Shown in pieces: positions 54,581-64,000 of a stretch of DNA of 64,000 nucleotides. Under the pieces are notes generated by a model. That model had not been told where the DNA came from and made no database searches. It was given only the letters and a program-made list of their open reading frames with translations. Location of the stretch: contig OZ024791.1 in NCBI GenBank assembly GCA_964017065.1, positions 6,562,547 through 6,626,546 of the forward strand, in the 5' to 3' direction. The position numbers and the translations under genes were made by a program. This DNA comes from Haliclona indistincta. Taxonomy: Eukaryota; Porifera; Demospongiae; Haplosclerida; Chalinidae. Each line of letters begins with the position of its first letter. Positions within the stretch are counted from its first letter, which is position 1.

Positions 54581-55401
54581 TGTGTTTAGAAATTACAGAT
54601 CTACTGCAGATGAAGCCATAACGACTGCCACACTGTTGATTCAGCTGTTTTATTTATTGTACCATGCGGTTGTTAATGGTATTCAGCGTTTATTAACTTA
54701 TGAATAATAATTATTATTACTTAGCGCAAGCGCACTATTACCCCTGCAGTGCAGTGTGTACCATGTACCACCGTACCAGGCCTAATTTTTCGCCGTTTCG
54801 TTCCGTTGCGTTTCTGCGTTGCGAAAAATTCGGCCTGGGGACGAGGCTAGCTATGTACATGTACAAGACAGATTTATTCTCCAACATGTACGAGGCAGCA
54901 CATCTACTTTACTCCTGCCACAAGGTAACTCCTGCCACAATGAGTTAAAGACTAAAGAAAGACTGCAGAATTATTGTACACATGCTTGAGACTGTTACTT
55001 TATCTGGTACTGAAAGATCATCACTTTGTATCATTATTTTCTTACTTTATTGTCATTATTATTGTTGTTTCATGGCTCTTGAATACTTAAATTGCTAGTT
55101 TATAGATTAAGATAGGTATAAACAGTGAAACTAGCAAAAATTCCAGTAGTAAGGCAGCAGCTTGTAGCCGTACTAAACTCCGGTCTGTGTACATGTCTGT
55201 AACAGGCATGTACACATTCTGTACAGGAATGTGAACCACGGACTGTAAGACACTCCCCCCCGGCCCCCCTATATCTACTTCCGCGTTACATGCTGTGCAT
55301 GTGGCGCACATTCTGTAACATGTATGTGCACGGACATGTAACGGATTTTTATTTTTAGTAGTATAGTACAACCACGTTGTGAGCTGGTTACTAAGCAACG
55401 C
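54581..55401. other. Interval with a hairpin; no gene
   Basis: A hairpin with ~18-bp arms (CCAGGCCTAATTTTTCGC with GCGAAAAATTCGGCCTGG) lies at about 54,777-54,837. Near 55,180-55,340 short ACATGT/GTACAC-rich stretches are partly repeated. No coding exon. Confidence 0.5.
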
Positions 55402-55860
55402 GTGAGCTTAGGGCAAAGGAGGCGTGTCGTTACACCCATCAAAGCAATGGCTGGCGACGTGCAAACGAGTGCAAATCACAAGCCACAAGCTACTGCTGTA
55501 GTCGATTTGACTTCACTAACTAGTACTACTGGTCGATATGGTGGCAACACTATCTTAACAAGCACTGATCTGGTCCAACAAACAAGGAGGAGGGCAATGG
55601 TGGACACAACAACCTGATGGTGGAACCACTGGCAGCAACAATATGGCGGAGGACAGCAGTGGCAGCAACAAGCAGCTGCTTCCCAACAGCAAGCACTAGG
55701 ACAGCAACAAGCAGCTGCTTCCCAACAGCAAGCACCAGGACAGCAACAAGCAGCTGCTTCCCAACAGCAAGCACCAGGACAGCAACAAGCAGCTGCTTCC
55801 CAACAGCAAGCACCAGGACAGCAACAATGGACACTCATAGATTCATCAGTGGTGAATGAA
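55402..55860 (+). pseudogene. Gln/Ala-rich 13-aa tandem-repeat ORF, degraded
   Basis: An ATG at 55,447 opens MAGDVQTSANHK... to a stop at 55,615-55,617. In the same frame after that stop runs a Q-rich stretch (WNHWQQQYGGGQQW) and four 39-bp repeats (about 55,667-55,827) encoding QQAAASQQQAPG. Frame slips around QGGGQWWTQQPDG suggest a formerly continuous Q/G/W-rich low-complexity protein. Cys-rich ORFs on the minus strand here are shadows of the repeat. Function unknown. Confidence 0.4.
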
Positions 55861-55897
55861 TTACACACTCACTCACTCTACAACTCCCTCTCATCTC

Positions 55898-55904
<7 letters not shown>

Positions 55905-55939
<35 letters not shown>
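55905..55939 (+). repeat. (CT)n microsatellite
   Basis: About 35 bp CT run downstream of the Q-rich repeats. Confidence 0.9.
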
Positions 55940-55943
<4 letters not shown>

Positions 55944-56469
55944 TATTGTTCAAAAAATAGATAATACAGGCAATGAGGAGCAAAAAATAGTTCAAACTGA
56001 TAGTTCAAGTTTAACCCTTTAACCCCTAATGACGCCTTTAGGCGTCATAATTAGTACCACCCACATTGGACATCATAAATAGTGTGTAGAGTGCCTCAGA
56101 AATCTCAAATTAAGCCAAAGTGTAGAATGGGAATTTTCCTAAAAAAAAACAAAATATTATTGTTTCTTGCACTTATTCAACTAAAACATTACTGTGACCG
56201 AAGATTGACATAGGTTTGTTTCCCGTAGGACGGAACCAAAAGGCGTCAAGCACAGTGGCGATTTTTTTGTTGCATTTTTGTGGCTTCAGGATGCTCGGAA
56301 ACGCACACTTTGCATTGATTATGGTCTAAACTGTCCTGTTTGCTCACCTGGACACCACCAGGTTTTTGCATCATTCACAATGGCTAGACGAAGACCAAAA
56401 TCAACTGAAAAATGACGAGGCCGCAACACTTAAGTGTCTTCAGTTCCGAAGTGGGAGTGGCCAACTTGG
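55940..56469. other. Interval with short palindrome; no gene
   Basis: ATGACGCC-TTTA-GGCGTCAT hairpin at about 56,029-56,048. No exon or homology to other parts of the window. Confidence 0.45.
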
Positions 56470-56901
56470 AGTGTTAACTCCTATAGATAAATTCATAATT
56501 ATCAGTACTGACATAATTCATATTATTGTCAGTAAATTCATATTATCAGTATTACAAAGCTGTGTACCTGAGGAGGGTAGTGAGGGTACATTGCAGTACC
56601 GTTCCATTGATTTCCTCGTAAGCTGCCATAACTGCTGTTGCTCTCTCCATGTGTTGTAGCTTGGTCAGTATCACTTATATTCGTCACTGGTGTCATGTCG
56701 TTTAGTGCTCTCTCCTACATTGTTATTTTAAACAATCATAACACTAGCAGAAACCATTCAATGCATTCTGTTAGTGTTATACCTGAGGGTGCATTGCAGT
56801 CTCAATCTTGCTCTGTGGAATCGGTTGGTTGGTGTCATCACAGGTCTCAGTACCTGCTGATGTAGCATCACTGTCATCACTCTCCTAACATTACATATAG
56901 G

Positions 56902-57044
56902 TTAGACGACGGATCGAGGCAACTACGGGATTTAGAGTGCCGCGGGAACCGATGTATAGACGTTCCGAGCGCGTAGCGCGAGGGCGTCTATTTCGGTTGC
57001 CAAGGCGCTCTAATTCCCGTAGTTGCCGATGATTCGTCGTCTAA
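56902..57044. mobile_element. Palindromic MITE in SAM-like copy 4
   Basis: Inverted ends TTAGACGACG / CGTCGTCTAA extend ~37 bp with few mismatches (GGCAACTACGGGA core), and the centre is also palindromic (ATAGACG/CGTCTAT), so nearly the whole 143 bp folds. No ORF. Target duplication not resolved. Confidence 0.75.
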
Positions 57045-57047
57045 GGT

Positions 57048-57671
57048 ATTTATACTACAGCTACATGGCAACAACAAACCGACGCAGATATTTTTTGAAA
57101 AACAATGGTTGATGACCGTCCCAAAGCTGCTGAGTTCCTGCAGCATTAGCGTTTCTTCCTGCTCGAAAACACGTGCTGTGTCCGGCTGCCACACCCACAA
57201 ACGCCGCTTTGCGTTACACGCCGTGGCAATGGCTGCACTTGGACTGAGTCCAACGAACGGTTAGAATGATAGTTACTAGAGTCCAGCAGTCTTTTGTACT
57301 TGATGTGTGCGTTTATTGGGCAATCTTTAAACTGTCAACATAGCAAAACGTGGTAAGTTACTTGCTTTCTTACGTTTTTCATGCACAACAAGTCAACTTA
57401 TCGTTGCATCGATCGTAGCCAAGTACCCGGGTCTATAGATGCTGTGCTGCCCATGCTGCCAGAAGCGAACACAACACATACTGGCCCAGTAACTACCAAA
57501 GCTAGTACCTGTACAAAAGAAACGCATGACAGAGGAAAACATGATCATGAGTTTCAGCGGAAAAATATGAGTTCCAGCGGAAAAATACGAGTTCCCGCGG
57601 AAGAATACGTGATTTATTTTGCTCCAACTGACCAATCAGATTCTAGAATTACGTTGAACTGTAGTATAAAT
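57048..57671. mobile_element. 624-bp element with 13-bp terminal inverted repeats
   Basis: Perfect inverted ends ATTTATACTACAG / CTGTAGTATAAAT directly abut the MITE on the left and the resumed SAM-like intron on the right. No transposase. It includes three ~20-bp tandem units (GAGTTCCAGCGGAAAAATAC-like) at about 57,549-57,609. Confidence 0.6.
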
Positions 57672-58431
57672 TGAATTAGTTTAAACAGTGTACTATTAGT
57701 ATACCTGAGGATTGTACACTACATACAAGCGTATCCTACTTGGCGAGATCTTGCATTCCTTAAGGAATGCTTCCAGCGTCCATTTTTCTTTGTCTACCTT
57801 GATTGACACACCTGATGACCCAGCTAGTGAGTAGTGACTCAGGTTGTCATCTCCATTTGGAAAGAAAACAGGTTTTACTGTACCCATAACCTCTTCATAT
57901 GATGCTCTTGAATTGAACTCAAAATGGCCGAGGAGATGGAATTGTCTGTCTTCTAATTCCAACCCTTTTCGCAGGATCGTATATCTTTCCTCCACATCTC
58001 AACTACACTCATTGAAATAATAACATCAGCACTAGATCAGCATCAATACAATTGTCTTACTGTAACACTTCGATTTAGTCCTTTTTTAGTCTTTGCAGCA
58101 TATTTAGTTTCTTCTAAAAACATGAACAAGCTACAGCATAGGAGTAGCTATACTGACCTTGTTGTTGTGGTGCTGATGCGGGGACTGGACTTTGTGATTC
58201 AGCGGCACTGCAGCACCTCACTGTCTCCAATAAATTACGAAGATAGGTTAGCTGAATTATTGGAATGTGTTTATTACGCTTGAAGAGCAGCTCCAAGTCA
58301 CTCATTTGTAGTGTCTGAAATGCAGTTACTGATGTTATGCCTTCTTCCTTCAGCATTGCAATAACAGAAGCTGTAACTTTTCCATCAGACAAAAACTTGT
58401 GATACAAATGGTCATCGATAGATTTTTCCAT

Positions 58432-59345
58432 CCTACACTACTAACAGTACAACGACGCAACAAAGCAGCATGCAGTAGCCGAGTACGGTGGGGGCAGAGT
58501 ACCGTAAATACCCTGCTGCTTTTATTTATACGCATACGCGCTTCGCTTCCATAAAATTAAAAGTGGGCGGGTACGGGTAGTCACCAGCCAATCAGAGGCG
58601 CGGAGGTTGGAAGCATTAGTATGCGCACGTGTTTTTTAGGCTGTTATTATGTGCACGTGATTTTCGAATGCATAGCTAACGTTCCATCGTGAGGCGTGGC
58701 TCAATGGTGCTAGCATACAGCACTCGAAATCATCCGTTGATTCTTTCTAAAATTGTATTGCACAGAGCTTGATTACTGGTCTTACTTAAAGTTATGATCT
58801 TAGAATACTGGTTTAGCTATCTTGCATAGTGCACTGCACCAGTCTCTGTGCTCTGTATGTCGTGAAATTTAGGAAGAAGTAGCACAGCTTCAGTAGACAG
58901 CACACTTGTGCTGGATTCAGGAATATTTCTGATGTGAAACAGGCTAATTTTAAGCAACTTTCTTAGTTCTAGCTCTGACCAGGTCTCGTCAGCTGTATAT
59001 TGGGTTTTGCAGATAACAATGGAGCTGTCTCTTCGCTCGCCGTTTTTAAACGCCAAGATTTTGCTTCAGGACGTCTGTAGCAGACTTGTCAATAAGCTGA
59101 TTGCTTGCACGAACAATAACTGTAGTGTTTTCCACTGTTGAGAATCTCCACTACTTTCTCGCCCATAGCAGCTCGGGGACCCCTGGGTTGGACCGGGTAG
59201 ATCGCATTTTTGTAATCTGCTTTGCAAGAGTTTTCGATTGATACCAAATTCGTCAAATTCTGTCCAGAGAATTTGGGTAAAATTGACAACTAAGATTCGC
59301 CATACATTTTTGATTTGGAGTTGTACATGTCACGTGACTGAAGTG
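58432..59345. other. Interval between SAM-like copy 4 and LINE; no firm gene
   Basis: A minus-strand ATG at 59,056 opens a 79-codon frame (ADETWSELELRKLLKISL) without recognisable homology or a clear donor. Otherwise nothing seen. Confidence 0.35.
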
Positions 59346-60735
59346 CTCTCAGATATTCTCAGATATTTTCTGTGGTGCTCCCATGTATGCAGATGATTTA
59401 TCTCTCGTAGCAGCCACTCCTTGTGATCTGCAATGTATGTTAGATATTGTTTATGACTATTCCAATAAATGGCGATACCAGTTTAACACAACTAAATCTG
59501 TAGTTATGGTATTTGGTGAGTCACAGAAGAGTAGGTTGCAAGCTAGAACAACTAGGCACTGGTATCTTGGTGATCATCAGTTGAGAGAGGTTGATGAATA
59601 TCACCACCTTGGTATTTTAAAAACTGTGTCTATATCTACCATTGCTCGTACTAATGAGAGGGTTTCCTCTGCACGTAGTGCTTTCTATGCTCTGCAGTCT
59701 GTTGGGTCTCGTTTTGGCTCTTTGCACCCGCTCACTTCTCTTCACCTCTATCGTTCTCTCTGTCTTCCTATCCTTCTCTATGGTTCAGAGGTTTGGACTT
59801 TTACTAAGACTGAGTTACTTATGCTTGAGAGGTTTCACAGGAAAATCCTGAGGACCATTCAGGGTCTCCCAACTCGCTGTCCCTCACTTGCTCTTCTTCA
59901 GCTTCTCGGTGTCCCATCTATTTCCCATCTGATTGCGCTACGGTCTCTATCCTTTATTGTCTCTACCCTCTACTTACCTGATGATGCTGTTGCAAAACGG
60001 GTGTTGCTATTTAAGATTTCAGGCTCTGCTACTAAATCTGGTCTTATTTCACGCTATCAGACACTTTTTCCCACTTTTGACCTTCCTGCTCTTTCTTCCA
60101 TCATTCAGAAGCCACCTTTGCCTAGTGCCTGGAAAGTATTTCTAAAAAAGCATTTTGCTATTCGTGCCAATTTAGACTTCTTGGCTGCCTGTGACAACCT
60201 TCTTCTCTCTGAGTGTCAGGATCTCAAACTTCTGTCGCCTGTGCCTCATTGGTCTATCACGCGAGGTGATGTCAACCTTACTAGATTGACTATTTTCAGG
60301 ATTCGTCTGTTGGTGGGTTGTGATGGTCTTGAGTGTGATGCTGCTCGCTTTCGATCTAGATCTAATTCTGCGCTTTGTTTACATGATTCTTCTTGTAAAC
60401 TTTGTGGTGCGCCATGTGAAGATGCTCTTCACTTTATCTCTTGCTGCCCTAGTCTCGCCTCTGCTAGGCTTTCCCTCCTCTCATCTGCTCCGCCTCCTGT
60501 TGCTTCATTGCTTCATTGCTTCCTGACCCTTTTTTAAACCCACGTGACTTTCTTGATGTTGTCCTGGGCGTGCGTTGGATTGCAAGTGTTTCACTCCAGC
60601 GTTTTTGTATCGTGTTCCTGCAAGAATTGCGTGGCGCTCGTGCCTCTTTGTTATCTTCCCTCTAGTTTTGGTCTTACCGACAACTCTCCGTTCGCGGAGG
60701 CAAGAAATAAAAAGAAGAAGACTGAATATTAATGC
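59346..60735 (+). mobile_element. 5'-truncated non-LTR retrotransposon (LINE)
   Basis: Begins inside the reverse-transcriptase domain: the open frame 59,383-60,537 starts with the catalytic YADD box (MYADDLSLVA) and continues with NTTKSVVMVFG, YHHLGILK, LYRSLCLPILLYGSEVW, FHRKILRTIQGL and a C-terminal Cys/His cluster (CKLCGAPCEDALHFISCCP). The upstream RT and endonuclease are missing, as is usual for 5' truncation. An 8-bp tandem duplication (CATTGCTT, 60,506-60,513 and 60,514-60,521) shifts the end of the frame; beyond it the other frame continues DPFLNPRDFLDVVLGVRWI. The A-rich 3' end (AATAAAAAGAAGAAG) is near 60,710. LINE clade not assigned. Confidence 0.85.
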
Positions 60736-60763
60736 TTCCAACCTCCTGATCCTCTGCTGCCAG

Positions 60764-61221
60764 TAGGCTTGAGCCGATTATGCTAGCATAATTTTTGGCA
60801 TTTTCGGTATGATAAAGCATTGAGCATAATGCTAGCATAATAGGTACAATTTCTCCTAAATGACGTCATACAATGGGCGTTGTGGTAGGCGTATGCTAAA
60901 ATGGCGGCAAGCTCGACTGCTCGAGCACGAGTGTAGGATGTAGTAGACTCTGCAGACATTAGCAATGACGACGAACTTGGCTACTTGGCCGAGGGTGAAG
61001 TGGCAGTTTCGGTGAATGAAGGAACAGGCACTTCCAGCACTTCGGTATCGATATACTATAGGCTGAGAGCGCCCACAGCTTCTGAACTGGGTCATTATAA
61101 TCAATAGGCACCTGGCATTACGTAGCATAATATAAAAAAATTGAAGCATAATAGGAGAAAAATTAAAGCATTGCTGAAAAGCATAATAGGCAAAATTAAA
61201 AGCATAATCGGCGCAAGCCTA
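60764..61221. mobile_element. hAT-type MITE with perfect 8-bp target duplication
   Basis: 458-bp element. Ends TAGGCTTGAGCCGATTATGC and its near-exact inverted partner (one mismatch in the first 20). Flanked by identical 8-mers GCTGCCAG at 60,756-60,763 and 61,222-61,229. Internal GCATAAT/ATTATGC repeats. No ORF. 8-bp duplications and TAG ends point to hAT. Confidence 0.85.
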
Positions 61222-61229
61222 GCTGCCAG

Positions 61230-61913
61230 CCAATGGCAGCCATGCCTCCGTTGGTGGGCAGAAGAGTTAAAAATGACTGGGAAAATCGACTTTGAGTGAC
61301 TATGTTGCATTTCTGGAGCCACAACTGAAACAGAGGTATTCAGAGAATCTTACTTTAGTTCCGACAGAGCTGTTTTTGACACGATTGCCCAGGTCAACAA
61401 CTCACTGACAAGCAGAAAGATGTATCGAGACGGCATCGAGTGCACCATTATAGAGCTGTAGAAAGGACCGGCCGAACTAAACTGTGTTCTACCGGTTAGT
61501 TTCTACTAGATGCTAGCTAGATAGTATTCTACTATACTAAACCGGTTACTAGCTAGTATTATACTATGTTAAGGGTGGAAATCCCAAACATCAGGATTAC
61601 GAATATTTTGGTTTCTACTGTTAGTTGAAGGCTTGGTCAGTCACAATGATCACCCAAGAAAGTCGCCATTCGTCTTGTGGGCGTAGCAAGCCCCACCCAA
61701 TGACGAAAAGTTGCGTTTCTTTCCTGAGCATGCCACACCCACACAAAATGTCAGACATAAACTTTTGTACACAAGGAAGAAACGTATGTATGGGATTTTG
61801 CAAAAAGGTCTCTGTCTATAAGTTACAGAGGGGCGAATATTTAATGAGAACACACGATTTCGGCAAAAATCCCCTACCAGCAAGAGCGATGGAAGAAGAT
61901 ACATCTCCTTTTG
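61230..61913. other. Interval between hAT MITE and foldback copy 2
   Basis: No gene recognised. CTAGCTAG/TAGTATTCTACTATACT motifs near 61,510-61,565 resemble the 35-bp satellite further right. Confidence 0.4.
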
Positions 61914-62733
61914 CGATCACGAACAGTTGTCAGCTGAGTGTTTGACGCCATTATTGTGATTACGTAATACGCACGTGACCAAACACACATGTAGAGTATC
62001 GCCATATGGAGAGCGCATATTGGCGTCTGGAGTCTTCGAAGAACAACTCACAGAGTAAGGTCGTGTAGTATCACCGTTCTGCTGCTTGCCAGATAGTATC
62101 ACAGCCATACAGAAAATTCTAAACCAGAGTGGGCGGGGCTCGTATGCTGTGCATCCAGGCTGCAGCATGCATGAATGCATGAGCTAGTTTCACCATTTAG
62201 GAGCTACAAGTTAAAAAGCAATTATCAAGAAAAGCAAACCAAACCAATGATGGAAACAAAAAAGAGATACATTATCTTGCCGAATTCGAACTGCACCAAA
62301 AATTTGAAACTCACTGTAAAAGAAAAAAGGACACAAACAAGAAAATAAAAAGATTTCTAACGAAATCAAAAGGATGTAGGGATAAAGAAATCTGCTACTG
62401 GTCCACAATGTAAACCAACAAGGAGCAAGCATGGAATGGTAACACGATTGACTTGCTAACAGACCATAGATCCCTACATCAGTGGCTGACTACAGCAGTT
62501 CTGCTAGTTGCTATTGACTGACACCTGACATGCATTGGTTAGCTTGTGACAAAATAATTATAGTATAGTCAAAATGTTATGTACAGCCACTGATGTAGGG
62601 ATCTATGGTCTGTTAGCAAGTCAATCGTGTTACCATTCCATGCTTGCTCCTTGTTGGTTTACATTGTGGACCAGTAGCAGATTTCTTTATCCCTACATCC
62701 TTTTGATTTCGTTAGAAATCTTTTTATTTTCTT
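61914..62733 (-). mobile_element. Foldback element, copy 2 (inverted)
   Basis: Reverse complement of 4947-5764 over ~820 bp. The arms are 62,339-62,488 and 62,584-62,733. Differences are few (for example the C-run at copy 1 ~5541 reads CCCCGCCC here, and one T/C change near the GCTGAC motif), so the copies are recent or homogenised. Confidence 0.85.
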
Positions 62734-62742
62734 GTATCTACA

Positions 62743-62912
62743 TGTACTATACTACACTAGCTAGTATTGTACTGTGTTAGTATCTACTACACTAGCTAGT
62801 ATTGTACTGTGTTAGTATCTACTACACTAGCTAGCATTGTACTGTGTTAGTATCTACTACACTAGCTAGTATTGTACTGTGTTAGTATCTACTACACTAG
62901 CTAGTATTGTAT
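62743..62912 (+). repeat. 35-bp satellite array
   Basis: About 4.5 units of CTAGTATTGTACTGTGTTAG plus TATCTACTACACTAG, nearly identical, directly next to foldback copy 2. Confidence 0.9.
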
Positions 62913-63319
62913 TTCTCTCATACAGCTTCAGAGGGTGCATATAGTGAGTTTTCATCAACACACGAGGGTGCATATTGTGTGAGTTTATGGAGCATTGTCT
63001 AGAGGTGTGTCAGTGGGTGTGGTCAATGACTCATGTTGTTCTTTCTGGGAGTATAGAGTGTCATATGTGTCAGGGTGTGACTGCTTCTTGGACAAGTATA
63101 CTGCCACAAAAACGGTGTTAGCTCGTGGAGTACGTCAGTTTGACATCAAGGTCGACAGCTGTGTGCCGAGAGAACTGCCACTACCCAAGAAACGAGATCA
63201 ACCAATCATCAACACGAACCAATAGCAGAGAGTGGTCCACCCAGACAAGAACCAAGGTATGCTTTGTGAGCCTTTGTCATGATGGGATATGACACTCACT
63301 CACTGATTGTTTTCTACAG

Positions 63320-64000
63320 AGTACCACATGTGCTAGGAGCTACAGTTCATAGTCTGTCTTCTCACTTTACTCCTACATGGTCGGATTGTGGAAGTGTTGT
63401 GTCTGTAGATCAGACCAAGAAATGGGCTCTCAAGGGGTTTGATAGACCTGGATTCTGCTTCTATGTAAGATCATTGCTAGCTTGTAGTATAGCTGCTGAC
63501 TCATCACTGTGTGTGTCTACTGTAGAATACTCGCGATCTGAGTGACTATAGTCTAGGAATGGAGTACCCTCTACCAGAAACTGTAGCTGGAGCTAGGATC
63601 CTCAGAGAAGGTGGTACTGGCCTCATACTGGAGGTATCTATCAAGGTGTGTCAGCAATTGCAACCACTCACAGCACTAACCTGTGTGTCTCTCTATAGGA
63701 CAAATCCTACGCTGTTAAGAAAACTACATTCCACTGGCGTGAAATCTTGATCATGTCTCATCTACAGCACGGCAACATACTGAGAGTGGTAGCTATGTTA
63801 TTGGGTCCTCCAATGCCTGACTACCCCAGGAGAAGATACATTATCACTTTTATCCTAAAATGAAAGGTATAGCTGGTATAGCCTTTCCATCCTATGATGG
63901 AAAGGTATGTACATAATGATATTGTGTCACACTCTTCTAATGTGTTGTGTGGTATGCAGGTTGATCTATGGTCAATAGGAATCACATGTATTGAAATAGG
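63320..64000 (+). CDS. Chimeric kinase: unidentified kinase N-lobe joined to TAO exons 8-9 (cut by window)
   Basis: Exons by GT/AG and frame: 63,320-63,464, 63,526-63,633, 63,699-63,788, 63,830-63,904 and 63,960-63,999. They encode a glycine-loop-like ILREGGTGLILE, an invariant-Lys box SYAVKK, an alpha-C segment FHWREILIMSHLQHGNILR and a strand 4/5 segment KIHYHFYPKMKG. The frame then runs into SYDGK and [13 protein letters not shown], which are TAO exon 8 (end) and exon 9. The last full exons are 36, 30 and 25 codons, all in phase. HRD, DFG and APE (TAO exons 6-8) are missing at the join. A possible 5' exon lies in 62,995-63,260, phase uncertain. N-lobe family not identified. It could be a pseudokinase gene or a rearranged pseudogene. 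Confidence 0.6.

Larger units (their letters stand above)
56470..58431 (-). pseudogene. SAM-like two-domain protein, copy 4, interrupted
   Basis: The start exon at 58,431 (MEKSIDDHLYHKFL) and the second-domain exon (~57,995-57,710) resemble copy 1, but indels near 57,930-57,960 shift the frame at the start of the second-domain exon. An intron present in copies 1 and 3 is enlarged by ~775 bp (56,898-57,671) carrying two repeat elements. The downstream acidic exons (56,890-56,560) follow, and homology stops near 56,470, so the last exon (LDDILDDDD...) is missing. No TAO copy is attached at its 3' end. A broken duplicate. Confidence 0.75.

Noticed and set aside
55476..55868. Cys-rich repeat protein on the minus strand (CCCPGACCWEAA)
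   Set aside because: Antisense shadow of the Gln/Ala tandem repeat; no start or splice signals of its own.
58817..59056. Possible HORMA-like exon on the minus strand
   Set aside because: Only a vague LRKLLKISLFHI similarity, no conserved core and no donor site.
62743..62912. CRISPR-like array
   Set aside because: Units are contiguous with no unique spacers, and the host is an animal; likewise the 45-bp intronic repeat at 25,271 and the 90-bp coding repeat at 40,925.

Overview
The window looks like a demosponge genome of the Amphimedon queenslandica type. It is AT-rich, with many 40-80 bp introns. It holds Death-NACHT-LRR innate-immune receptors of the sponge NLR kind, a TAO-type Ste20 kinase, beta-helix membrane proteins, (CT)n tracts used as splice-site polypyrimidine tracts, and dense DNA-transposon debris. 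The species call is inference; an animal host is certain.

Layout. 1-11,114: two tandem NLR genes (the first cut by the window edge and frameshifted, the second intact) plus an NLR 3' relic, separated by an 818 bp foldback element. 11,571-15,809: TAO kinase copy A (21 coding exons, 877 aa). 16,586-20,310: a signal-peptide beta-helix multipass membrane protein with one frameshift. 20,430-23,256 (minus): two tandem phytanoyl-CoA-dioxygenase-family genes (324 and 335 aa, same intron phases). 23,772-30,990: TAO kinase copy B (22 exons, 954 aa). 31,626-32,982 (minus): a 353-aa gene with a SAM-like N-terminus and an unrecognised second domain.

33,372-41,970: two adjacent DNA transposons from different families but with the same architecture, a SWIM/YqaJ-nuclease/PHD gene facing a THAP-DDE transposase gene (ISL2EU type). 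The second sits inside another coding region. From 43.7 kb on, pieces of the TAO kinase and of the SAM-like gene recur: TAO copy D (3' exons, broken), SAM-like copy 2, a Death-domain relic, TAO copy C (open from exon 9 to the stop), SAM-like copy 3, a degenerate zinc-binding gene, SAM-like copy 4 (broken, carrying nested insertions), a 5'-truncated LINE, a hAT-type MITE with perfect 8-bp target duplications, a second inverted copy of the foldback element, 35-bp satellites, and at the right edge a chimera joining a different kinase N-lobe to TAO exons 8 and 9.

The most notable signals are: repeated duplication of the TAO C-lobe plus coiled-coil module, with two copies starting within about 20 bp of the same exon 8/intron 8 junction and joined to two different upstream partners; the fact that all five indels in copy C are multiples of three; a ~135-150 aa super-repeat in the NLR LRR regions; and an ORF that is rejoined if transposon 2 and one TATA copy are removed. 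Exon coordinates were read by eye from GT/AG sites and frame. CDS lengths of TAO A, TAO B, both dioxygenases and SAM-like copy 1 all sum to exact multiples of three, which supports the models.
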